From Paraspadella gotoi (Eukaryota > Chaetognatha): a DNA stretch of 64,000 nucleotides. Shown here one piece after another: positions 31,132-42,405 of the stretch (its first letter is position 1; each line of letters opens with the position of its first letter). A model generated the notes under the pieces. That model searched no databases. It was given only the letters and a program-made list of their open reading frames with translations, and was not told where the DNA came from. The stretch lies in contig CM119266.1 of assembly GCA_051294375.1 (NCBI GenBank), positions 15,661,429-15,725,428 of the forward strand, written 5' to 3'. Both the position numbers and the translations under genes were made by a program.

Positions 31132-34100
31132 TGTTCCCACTTTAAATTTTTCAGGCCTTTACCCCGCGACCGTCTACGAGATTCGTCTGCGTGTTTGCGT
31201 AGACCTGGCGGAGGCGAAAGTCGTTTGCGTCGTGAGCGAGAAGGGGGCGACGGTGAGGAGAAATGGCTAATATTTACGACTAAATACTCTGCCTTAAGTT
31301 AAGGCTTAACTCGCAGAGTTGAGTTTTTAAAAAAAAATCCTGTTAGCAGTTATAAACGCTCTTTCTCGCACTAAGGTAACCACAGCCGAATCCCTCCCCA
31401 CCGGTCAACCCCCTCCGGTCGTTCTCGCCGCCACGCCCACTTCCGTTCGACTGATGTGGCGCCCCCCCTCTAAACCCAAAGGGCGTCTCGTTGGCTACGT
31501 GGTCTTCCGCGACAATCTCCTCATGCACGAGACGAGCGACGTCGCGACAGAGAAATCGACGATCCTTGATGAAGGATTGGAGCCCTTTTCCGAACACTCT
31601 TATCGCGTGGCGGCGCTCAACGCAGAGGCTAAGCGCCGTAAGGATAAGGGCGCCATTAGTGACTCGGTTGTGGTCAGAACCGCGCCGGGGGCGCCGCTAG
31701 AAGTCGAGGCACCTTTGGTTAGACCGTTGGGTGAGATATAAATTGATTTTAGAACGAATTTGATATATTTATTCGTTTTTAATTTTTTTATTCGTATCAT
31801 TTTCTTTCTTTTCTTTTTCCCTGTGTTTTTTTCTACTTCTCTTTTTTCTAAGCTTTTTTTTTTTACCTTTCTATATATCTTAAGACTCCACGAGCGTGTC
31901 GGTGGCCTGGAACCCCGATCAGTCTTCCAGTTCAGACCTGGTTCGCGGCCACATCGAAGCCCGGCGAGTCCAGATAAGCTTAAAAGACAACGGGCATCTT
32001 ATCAGCGACGTTTTGTGCCCAAATTTTCGTCAACCTGAGGTCGAGTTCAGAGGGCTGTTGCCATACACAGAGTATGCAGTAAGAATTGCAGTGCAAAATG
32101 AGGTGAGTTGTTGGATATTTAAAATTTGAATCAACAAAATTTGAAGAGAGATTTAACAACGATTTTTATTTCATAGTGAAACGGACATGTTTCGACTCAC
32201 ATACGAGTCTTCTTCAGCGCCAATTCAATTTGTGAATTTGAAGAGAATTTTGTGCATAAAGAAAGAGAGAGAGAGAGAGACAGAGCAAAGTTTCCAACAC
32301 AGAGTTTGAGAAAAAGGATAGTGTTCAGTTTTTTATTTTCTCTCTTCAAACTTTGTTCTAAATCAAATCACAACGAAACAGAAAGGAAAAAAACACAATT
32401 TGAATCAAATAATTTAAAAAAAAAAAAATTTTAGTAATAGTATTTTCGATTCCAGGTCGCTCAAAAGTTCAGCGCTGAATCCTTTGTCCGCACAAAAATG
32501 GCTTCTCCTTCAGATCTGCAGCCTTTAAAGGTTGAAACTTTGGACGGCGGAACGGAGGCGCTTGTCTCGTGGGAGGAACCAGAAAATCCGAGAGGTCAGA
32601 TTAAGAGGTCAAAGGTCAACGGAGATAAAAATCCATGGATTATACTAGTTATTGCTAATTTGTTAATTTATAGTTTTTTGCTACTTTATTCTAAATTCGT
32701 AGGGGAAATCAGCGAGTATCGCCTCTTTCTCACGCCCCCATCCGGCGTCGTTTATGCCGTCTATTCCGGGCTTCGCCAACTCACCATGGTTTCCGACCTG
32801 CGTCCGGCCACCTCCTACGACCTCAGCCTCCGCGCCTGCACTTCCGGTGGTTGCTCCGACGGCGACGTCTATTCCTTCGAGACTCGTTCGGCGGCGCCGG
32901 ACGGCCTTTTGGCGCCCCAGTTGGACGAACAGCCAAGATGGAATCGAGTGGCTGTGATGTGGACTCCGCCCTCGATTCCAAACGGAGAAGTTGTCCTCTT
33001 CCGACTCTTAAAGAGTCTTGGAATCGGTCGACAACGTCGGGAGGAGGTTTCGGCGGATTCGTCTGGTTGTTTGCCATCACCTGTTCTCTTATGGAGACTC
33101 GAGAGATAAAGGTAAACAAGCAAATCTCTTGCAAATTTTCCTGTGTTTTCAATTTACCGTTATTTTAAATATTTTTCTAACTTACTTACTTTTCAAATTT
33201 GATACTTAGGATCGCTACGTATTCGTTGACACCGATGTTCAACCCGCGATGGTCTATGCCTACCAAGTAGTCGTTCACAACGCCGACGAATCTTCTCGTA
33301 GTCCGTGCCTTGTGGTGACAACGCCGGATTCGGTTCCAGTAGGACTCGACGCGCCGGAAGTACGTATTCTCAGCTCCTATGAAGTGGAAGTCAAGTGGCT
33401 TCCGCCTCGAAGCGCCAATGGCCGCGTACTACACTATGAACTCCAGCGCAACTCGTATATTCCTTTGTATTTTGACGGCGCCACCCCTCGGTTTTTTGTC
33501 GATACAAATTTGATTCCGTGGACCCAGTACTCTTACCGGCTACGCGCCTGCAATGCCGCCGGATGCGTCAACAGCGGTGCAACTTTCACCCAGACCCCGA
33601 TGGCTGCTCCGGACAAAGTCCCATCTCCGGAAATAGTCGACATCACGTCAGAATCTTTCTCTGTTAAATGGACGCCGACGGAAATTCCTAATGGCATCGT
33701 AGATCAATATCAGTTGCTTGTTGATGGAAATTCGGTCTTTGTCGGAAGCAGCTTAAATGCCACAGTCAAAAATCTAGAACCTTACGTGGTCTACGAACTC
33801 GCTATCCAGGCTTGCACCGACCGTGGGCGCCGGTGCTCAAAGGGGCCCTCAATTAAGACACAAACATCCGGAGCGGCTCCGCGAGAACTCGATGCACCGT
33901 TCCTTAACGTCCTTGGGCCTTTGGCGATTCAAGTTTCATGGTCTCCCCCGCGGCGACCCAATGGACGCTTACTTCAGTATAAACTCTATCGGGATAACCA
34001 ACAAACTCCAATTTTCTCTGGATCTGATCTCAGCTACACGGAGAGAGGCCTGGATCCCGGCGTGGAATACAAATACTGGGTTTCATGTTCCAACGGCGTC

Positions 34101-36258
34101 CCCCCATCGGCTAAAAGCCGCTCCAGCGCCACCACTACATTCGCCTCTGCTCCCGAGGGTCAAGAGCCTCCAGAATTGAGGCCACTGTCGTCATCAACTG
34201 TAAAAGCCTCGTGGAAAGAGCCGAAACTCTCCAACGGCGTCGTCATGACTTATCGTTTGTTCCGGGACGATCGTCTCGTGGTCTGCGAAGGCTTGGTCCT
34301 CAAATGCGTCGTTGACGATCTCAAACCTTTCTCCAACTATCGCTTCCGGGTTCAGTCCTGTACCTCCAGAGGTTGTGTACAATCCTCAAACGCCTACGTC
34401 CGGTCTTTAGAGGCCCCGCCTGATGGCATGGACAAGCCTGTGCTCGTTGCCTCAAGCACAGGGGTCAGGATTCGGTGGAAACTTCCGGCGACACCCAACG
34501 CACCACCACAGTCTCTTTTCTATTGCGTCGAAAGATCAGAAGTGCTTTCTTCTACGGATGACGCCCCTCTCCATTCTCGCCTTATCTATCGCGGTTCCTT
34601 TACTTTTCACGAAGACGCTGCCTTGCCGCCATTCTCTCTCTTTGCCTATCGCGTCATCGTCGAAAACTCTGCAGGCAACGGGACTTCCGGTTGGCAGAAA
34701 ATTCGAACAGCATCAAAGGCACCATCATCGCTCGAGCCTCCACGCGTGGTCCAGGTCACTGTCGGCCAAGTGGTCGTCGAGCTGCTACCACCCAATATGC
34801 CGAACGGTGACATAGTCGCCTCCAATGTTCTCGTCAATGGAGCACGCCGGGGCACTGCGGCCGGGCAACATCTCGTCGTCGTGGATGGTCTCGTTCCTAA
34901 CTCACGCTACGAAATCGCTGCTGAATCTTGCACTTCAGGCGGTTGCGTTCTCAGTTCTCCGACAGTCATAGTGGCTCAGTCCACGCCACCTCAAGGACTC
35001 GTAAATCCGACTGTCGAAATCGTCTCGCCCACTTCAGTCCTTGTCAAATGGCGCCCGCCTCGCAGCGTCAATGGCGTTTTGCAAAGATTCGAACTGCGAG
35101 TCGGCACCGTTTGTCCGCAGCCTCCACAGCCGGTCTCGTCGTCTTGCTCTGCCCCGGATCCGACGCTTCGCTACATAGGAAACCGCCTCTCAACGATCCT
35201 CTCTGATTTGACGCCATACTCTGCCTACTCTCTGTTTATTCGCGTCCACAACACCGACGCCGCCTCTGACTCGGAATCGGTTCCGTTCCGAACGCCGCCG
35301 GCGCCGCCAGCGGCTGTCAAGGCACCTTCGGTGGACCCGGGGCTAACTAAAGACGCAGTTGACGTACAGTGGAAGAACAGCTTCCTACTAAATGATAGGT
35401 TTGATTATTTCATTGGTTCTTATATTACTATTTTTATACGTAATTATAAGTTATAATTGTGTTTTATGCCTTGTTTTTTAAGTGGTTTTTTTTTCTTTTC
35501 TCTTTTTCGTTTCTCCCATATCCTTTCTCTTTTCAGCATATGAAACGCTCTTTCTATCCTTTCCATTTTAAAGTACATTTTTTTTTTAACCGTTCTCCTT
35601 ATCCTCAACCAGGTTGAAACGCTACTCGCTCTACGTTAACGGGGATGAAGTGTTTAAAGGTCTCGTCACAACTTTCGTCCTAAAAGTAGAAGGCGACGCC
35701 GACGACATCCTAGAAATTCGCGCCTCCGTCGAGACAGAGCGGCATCCCGTCGCCGTGACCACGCCCTCTGTCTTTTACGACGTCGCCCTTCGTCGCGTCC
35801 TCTTCGCCGCCCCGAAGACGACTAATTTCTATCGTCAAGCTTGGTTCTTCGTCGTCGTTATCGTCGCTGCTTTCGCCGTCGTCGTCGTCATTGTCGTCGT
35901 CGTAGTTCGACGATGTAAAACTAAAAGAGGGAAATCAACTCCGAGATCAGTTGCGAGCTCGAGAACGAAACTTCCGCTGCCGCCGAGGAAAAGACAGAGG
36001 ACCCTGGCGGACGATCCTGTCGGAGACGCGACTTTTCTTGAAGCTTTTGAAGGCGAGCGGCGGAAAGAGAAGGTCCGGCCCGGGAGACCAAAACCTAGGG
36101 CGAACCGAGCGAACGCCCAGAAGAGAGAGAGAGACGGTGGCGCCCATAACCCTGGCGCTCAGAAGAAGCAGATATATCTTCGAGAAAGCGCCTCGTACAA
36201 ACCCAGAAAACGACGGGATAGAAGGCGGAATGTGCAGGATGCGATAACTCATATTTAA
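29137..36258 (+). CDS. Usherin-like FN3 transmembrane protein, paralog 2 (apparent frame break)
   Basis: Twelve exons: 29137-29406, 29580-29794, 29867-30100, 30243-30472, 30714-30941, 31155-31252, 31376-31730, 31885-32102, 32456-32594, 32703-33111, 33210-35398, 35613-36258. The start may instead be the ATG at 29,194, closer to the signal peptide (L-P-A-I-L-F-I-L-A). The domain order equals paralog 1: about 15 FN3 repeats with A-C-x-x-G-G-C motifs, then a Val-rich membrane helix after F-Y-R-Q-A-W-F. The Arg/Lys-rich tail ends I-T-H-I, again a PDZ ligand. Exon 10 reaches a stop (TAA) three bases before its donor and its phase does not fit exon 11. Either a one-base lesion or error lies there, or a 50-nt intron (33,047-33,096) is removed, which would give 1,726 residues. 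Exon 11 is one 2,189-nt exon covering sequence that paralog 1 splits over four. A poly(A) signal follows the stop by about 100 bp. Confidence 0.83.
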
Positions 36259-36360
36259 ACTGTGACAAGTGCAGTATTTTTGAAAACATGATCCCCTGTT
36301 AATCGGCTTTACATGGTAGATTCACTCGTTAGTAAATACATTTTATATTACGTTTAAAGA

Positions 36361-36366
36361 AATAAA
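36361..36366 (+). terminator. Poly(A) signal of usherin-like paralog 2
   Basis: AATAAA about 100 bp after the stop codon of paralog 2. Confidence 0.55.
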
Positions 36367-36519
36367 AAATGTTTATTTTTATACTAATATACTTTTAAAC
36401 CCATATACCCGTTAGTTGTGCACCAAGTAAGAGAGAAAATTCAAACCAGAGAAAGAAAAAAAGAGAGATAATGATGATAAGGAAAACAACATTGAAGCAG
36501 AAATAAATGAATGTTATAA

Positions 36520-36590
36520 AGTCAAGGGCAAAATAGCTTATTTATTAAATGAATGGATAATTTTTATATTGGTTGTACCAATTTCATAAA
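36520..36590. repeat. Dispersed repeat family A, 3' fragment
   Basis: Matches the last 70 bp or so of the repeat at 2265-2408 (gcttatttattaaatgaatg through gttgtaccaatttcat). A 5'-truncated copy fits a retroposed SINE, which would be inserted 3' end first. Confidence 0.65.
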
Positions 36591-37001
36591 CAGAAAGTAT
36601 TCATTTTTGTCTTACGATTTAAAATTAATGCTGCTGAATATAATTAAGAAAGTGTAGTAGCAAAAACTGGTTGTAAATATTAAAATAATAAACAAATCTT
36701 GAACGTTCAACTTGACGTCAGGTGAATTTTTGATAAATTTTTATTAATGATAGATACATACCTTCAGATAATATTTATACCATAGTAGTTACGAATTTCT
36801 TTGGAAAAAAAATAGGGAATAAAATTTATGAAAAAAAAAATCAGAAAATTAAAAAAAGAAAAGTAAAGAATATTCCGAAATCTATCTGTACTCGATTACG
36901 AAAAAAATTACCCAGTTTTAAGCGTGATCGAACAGTTTGTAAATTTTGAAATTCATGTGTGTTGTTTATATCCTAAATTTGCAACTGTGTTTAAGCCGAA
37001 A

Positions 37002-37137
37002 CCAGCGTGAACGTGACGGGATTGAACCCGAAACTCACGGTTGAGAGAACGAGTACTTAGCTGTCCAAGCCAATGGAAGGAAGTAACTTTTACTAAGCTT
37101 TACGGGAGGCAAATTTAAGATTCGCCACAAAGTGTTC
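37002..37137 (-). repeat. tRNA-like SINE (family B), copy 2
   Basis: Second copy of the element at 16,127-16,247, about 15 bp longer in its middle. On the minus strand it has gggttcaatccc, close to the pol III B-box consensus. Confidence 0.65.
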
Positions 37138-39356
37138 TTTTTTTCAAGTTGTTGTTGTTCGAAAATCGAAGAGTTTCTTAGGTCGTATCGGTAATCATAA
37201 CGGTTGAGTTGAAGAAAGCATTGGTGTCGAGAGAGAAATGCGGAGTGGAGCTTCGTTAACAGTAAAGAGACAGAAATAAATGTTATGAGTGAGTGTCAGA
37301 ACCATTTAGCATAAGCATTAAGCAGTCCCTGAGATTCGGATCAAACTTTCACACAGTCCCTCTTGACCGGTAGGCGGCCACCGGCCGAGAACCCCGGACT
37401 TTCGAATTAAGAGGCCCAGATGATAAGTCATGATATTACAAAAGGTCATAACATAAAACCAAAAATTCCTAGTATAGTAATTTTGCCAACCTTTTTTATT
37501 TTTAAATAATTTATTGAAAAAAAATGTTAATTCAATATCGTTTTTTCCGAATTTTACAATTTCTGATTGCTAATTCCCAATTATTAAAGCATGTGTTACA
37601 TAAGGATTTTATCGATGCAATGATAACGATTTATTGACGCGATAATACATAATCGATCATCATGACAAGAAAATTCAAAAATAAATAAAGAGAGAGAGAA
37701 GCATAACTAATCATAACTAGATTTTTAATTCATCTACAATTGATGAATTTCAGTTAATACTTAATCAACTTAGTTCTTATTTGGTATGGGAGTAAGTTTC
37801 CAGAAGACTTTAACAGTGCATACGTATCATACTTGTGAAGTCACGTGATCACCTGAAAATACGATCACACATAAACACAGGAACAACGGACTTAAAATTC
37901 AATGCGACCTAAATTCTGTTGCTATTTTTTTAATTTTGACGAACCTCGAATCTGAACGACTGCTACTTTTTGTTTTTAAAGAAATATAGAAAACAAAAGA
38001 TCGAATTCTGATGCAGTGTGTGTCATGGTAGTCACGTAATCACCCGGAAATACAGATAAAATAGAGTCACTGCGGCGCAACACACATTGAAATCACCGTT
38101 CTTGTTTAACGATAAAACTATATCTTGTTTAATTGCAATAGTTGACTGATAGACCCGCATTTCAATTAAATTTTGGATTTGGTTCTACTTCCAAGTAGAG
38201 ACGGGAGAGAGAGAGAAAGAGAGAGAGAGACTTAAAAAATATGATTTCATGCGCCACGTTGGAACTCGAAAATTGTGTCCCATTCGAGGAAGAGGATCGA
38301 GTCGTGATCAGACAAGGGACGGCGAACTTTGGGCGTCAATCCTCGACGGAGAGAGAGAGAGTTTTGTCTGGTTGGATCGAGTAGTGCACGTGGATTTATT
38401 CTGTGTTTGCGTGGACGAGTTAACGCGATCGACTTATTGCCACGGGCCCACGACACTGGGTTTCATCGAATCAGTTTTAAAGCCTTATTTTGTGCTTGAT
38501 ATTGATACTAAGCAACAAATTCATTAAAAAAAATTGCTGCATGAAGTGAAAAAAACAAATGATTTTTAAAGAACAAGGTAAGGTAAATACAAACAATATT
38601 ACTGTTAATAAAGTTGAAATAATCGCTGAATAGCAAAGAAAAAAGATATAAACAAAAAGCATCAAAATAGTTTTTTTTTAAATTTGGCTTTCAGTTCAGG
38701 ACTTTAAAAATATGAATACTACCATGATGGAGAAAAAAATTGTCACGTAAACTTTTCAGCTAATTTTTGGAATTTTAATATAAATTTGAAATTTAAAATA
38801 AAATTTAAATATTGAAAAATTTTTGAATTTATGATTCATATGTGTTGTCTCATTTAAGTAGGATAAAAAAAATGCATCATCATATCATGCATTTATAATA
38901 AAAACTTAGGATGTTTCATAGAAGATCAAGATTTTTTACTTCTTGCCTAAGACCATTTCTTATCATATATCTGATAAAATATATCATATTATAGTTAAAA
39001 TATTAATAATTAGGTAAGTTGTTTGCTCGATTTTAAAAAAATCAAAAAAGTTAGAGATAGCCTCTCTAAGCATTAAATAATTTTATGCAGTTGAGAATGA
39101 ATATTTTTATTCTGTCTTATATATTAAAACCTGATTACTTATAAAAAAAATAACTCATTTTTACAAACCGCGACAATTTTTTTTTCCATCATGGTATAAA
39201 TTATTCCAAAAAATTCAATTTAACCTGAACCCGTTCGCCTCAAAAATGACGGCCTTCTCCAAATCATCGGCGCAAATATTTGCTTCGTTGGAAGTGGAGT
39301 TTGTCAGTTGGAGAATCGAGCGAGAGAAACGTCACCACTCTTTTTTCGAATCTCTC

Positions 39357-39360
39357 TCTC

Positions 39361-39437
<77 letters not shown>

Positions 39438-39440
39438 CTC
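39357..39440. repeat. (CT)n microsatellite
   Basis: CT dinucleotide array in intergenic DNA. Confidence 0.95.
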
Positions 39441-40173
39441 TCTTCGGCGTTTTTTAAGCTATTACGTTTTGATAGAAATCGTGTATTTTTCATATTTATA
39501 TTTTAAAATAAAATTTACCACTTAAGACAATAGTTTTGAGACCTAGCTTAAATTTTACATCTTTTTCTTCCGCGCACTCTCTTTAATTATTTAAGTTAAA
39601 AGTTTAAAACAATAGCACAGTTGTAGCCTAAATCATGTAATTGTATTCTATTTTGGGCATTCTAATTTGGTTTTTGGTTGTTTGATTAAATGATTAAGAG
39701 CCTGATTAAACATACGAAATAAAGCTTTGCTGCGTAGTGCGTACGTCCAAAAATATTCTATTCTGAGAAGTTTGATTTGCATATAAAAGCACAGGAGTAG
39801 GAAAAAAAGGAGATAGAGGGGAGAGATTGAGAAAAAAAAAGAGAGAGAGAGAAAGAGAAAGAGAGAGAGAGAGATACAAATTACAATTACAAATTAAATA
39901 CAAGGAACAATTTACCTAAAATTCTTTTAAAGATATTTTAAAGTTTTTTTATTTCTCTCTCTCTCTCTCTCTCTCTCTGCATTGCCAAGTTTGGGGATTA
40001 TTATTATTACCTAGTCAGTAAGGAACAGGTAAAACCGGTATCGTCGGCTGAACTTTTCTTTTTACAGTCAACTTTTTGTTCTAATCTTAAGCAATGGGTT
40101 TTTGTTTTTGAATGATTTTGTCAATCCTCTATTCGCATAAAGTAGGATTGGCAAAAATATTTAAACTTCATTT

Positions 40174-40392
40174 TTATTTGAAACGTAACATTATAAATAA
40201 AAGATAGAAATATTCAGACATCTTGTCTTCCTTTTTCTCAACTCGTTCGCTTGTCATCTTCTGCGCCTCAAATTCATTTTCCCATTTTCTTCTTTCTTGG
40301 CGCCGGCTCACCATCGTAAACACTTTGGCGACTGGATGTTTGACGTCGTCAAGGAGACGGCTTTTACGATTATTTCCTTGTTTTTTTTTTCG
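40174..40392 (-). other. Candidate terminal exon, unrecognised (minus strand)
   Basis: After a possible acceptor (ATCACAG) the minus strand is open for 72 codons to TAA. It includes a protein-like stretch L-L-D-D-V-K-H-P-V-A-K-V-F and then a charged Arg/Lys/Glu helix-like segment. No family recognised. It lies 2 kb downstream of the DNase stop, so it is not part of that gene. Confidence 0.25.
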
Positions 40393-40522
40393 CTGTGATT
40401 CAATCGATTTTATCATTTTTAATTTTTTTTTAGCTCCGAATAGTTTTGTTTTATACTAAACGAAAAGTATTAATGCCGGCGTTGATTAAACTATAACAAA
40501 CGATTCCTCGAAAGGTTTTTTT

Positions 40523-40700
40523 TAGATAAAAGGAAAAAGACAAACAAGTCACTCCTTTCACCGCGGAATTTTGCGTACGCGGCAGCTTCACCAGGGGCGG
40601 CTTCGACCACTACAGCAACTGCGACGACTGCGGCAGCGACGACAGCCTCAGCTGCGGAGGCGACGCGTCGCGATAAGAGAAGGCAATCGAGTACTGGAGG
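40523..40700 (+). other. Candidate Ala/Thr-rich exon (plus strand)
   Basis: A T-rich tract and AG at 40,523-40,524 are followed by an open frame: basic at first (K-R-K-K-T-N-K), then A-Y-A-A-A-S-P-G-A-A and a long Ala/Thr run. It ends in phase 1 at a consensus donor, GGAG|GTGAGT. A possible following exon starts after GCAG at 42,031 (S-A-T-Y-A-T-P-P-P) but stops after some 26 codons. No family recognised. Confidence 0.3.
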
Positions 40701-40702
40701 TG

Positions 40703-40752
<50 letters not shown>

Positions 40753-42405
40753 TTTGCCTCACCTAGGAGATCGGGTTCGATCCTCGTCAAGGGTCTCGGC
40801 TTCGGCTCCGATCTTCACTTCTCGTTCCGATCCAACTCGGGAAGGCTCTTTTCAGAGACTCACTTTCACAAAATTACAACTTGACAGTAGTAAACTTACG
40901 GTTAATTCTTTTAAAATACAACCGTAACTGTGATTGGTCTCTGCCGTCTCAGGGCAGAGAGACTCGTTCAAAGAAATATATTCCTCTTACTCAACATTTC
41001 TTCTTTTTTTTAATTTTTCGGTGCCTATCATTAAAAAAAAAAATTCAGTCACGAGAAAAATGAAAACATAAAACTTGATTCGGACTTTGAGCCTCTCCGT
41101 CTCTCGTTTGCATAAAGTCAAAGTCACTCGCTCTCGCCGTAGCTCTCTGCTAACATCGGCACAAATTTCAAACATATATCTTAAGTTTGTTCGTCTTAAT
41201 ATTTTAAATTTTCTAACTTTTTTTTTAATTTTCAAAAATTTCGCTGTTATGTCTTTCGAAGATGATTGTTTTGAATTTTGTTAAATCCATAACTCCGTAT
41301 CGGGTTGAAATCAAGTTTAACAATATCATAGTATAATTGAAAATCCTTAAATTTATGATACGAAGCATTTCACTTTCTCAGCGACATTCTATTTTATCAT
41401 CATTCTTTTTTTCTTTTCCGAATAAAATGGCGATCTGTACTACGTGTCCTCGAGAAATTGGTTATCGTGGGTTTTTTTTTTTTTCATTGGAAAAAAAAAA
41501 AAACTCAATTCGTTTTCTATCATCTCTCTATTTCTCTATTTTTCTATTTCTTTTCTTTTCTTTTTATTCATTTCTCCCAACCTTTAAAAAAAATTAATTT
41601 CTTCTAAACTTTGAAAGAAGTTTGGATTACGCACAATAAGAAGTAAGACACTTTAGCAACAATCGCGTTGCCACGACAATTCTTTTCCTTCTTCTCTCTT
41701 CTCTACGTTATTCCTACTCTCATTTTCTACTTCTCTACTCATTCTCCACCTCTTCCTATTTCCCTTCTCACCGCAAATCCCGACTCCACGCGCGATTCTC
41801 CACCGCAAAAAAAAAAAAAAAACGGAAAAAAAAAGAAAGAAAAAAAGAGAAGAAAATAAAGGAAAAAGAAAACCGGTCGTCGAAAGTCCTCTTCCAATTT
41901 TTGTTTCCTTATCTCCTTCGTCGACTTTCGCACCTGAACTGGGTGGCGACGTTGCCGCCGTTTCTTTTTTTTTTCTTAAATAATTTTTTTTTCTCATTTT
42001 AATTTTTGTATTTATACGCTTTTTATGCAGCCAGCGCAACTTATGCCACGCCCCCCCCAAAAAAAAACCTCTACCGAAGTCTCTCAAGGGAGCTCTCTTC
42101 GACAGTTTGACGCGTGGCTCAAATTCACTGTCATGGAGTTGCTCTCTTTAATGACGAGGTACTATCGCCGAAACGGGAGGGAAGGCATTCGTGCTGCTGC
42201 TGCTGCGGTTGCTGCCTCGCCGTGAAGTTTATCAAAAATTTCCGGCAACCTCGTTCCATAATTTTTTTTCCTACGATCGCCCTTATCTTTTTTAATTAAC
42301 TAAACAAGTGAATTAATGAGACACTGACTTATGCAGAATTTCTATTTCATTCGTTGAGCGGAAAGTTCAGAAGTTACACGAAGAGATAATCGTCTTCATG
42401 AAAAT

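Larger units (their letters stand above)
36259..42405. other. Intergenic region between usherin-like paralog 2 and the DNase gene
   Basis: AT-rich DNA with two dispersed repeats, a (CT)n array at 39,357-39,440 and another at 40,703-40,742. Two candidate exons are listed separately (40,174-40,392 minus; 40,523-40,700 plus). Nothing else is supportable. Confidence 0.5.

Noticed and set aside
38247-38456. Minus-strand S-D-H-D-S-I-L as a DNase-like motif
   Set aside because: The flanking residues do not fit the family and the true S-D-H exon is found elsewhere. Chance.
40174-40392. Minus-strand frame with D-V-K-H-P-V first considered as the last DNase exon
   Set aside because: A much better final exon is at 42,406-42,471: it joins in phase and encodes V-S-D-H-Y-P-I-E followed by a stop. 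The 40.2-kb frame would have needed a Lys for the conserved Asp.
41653-42087. 144-codon minus-strand frame
   Set aside because: It spans poly(A/T) and Phe-rich low-complexity sequence, with no homology and no start context.
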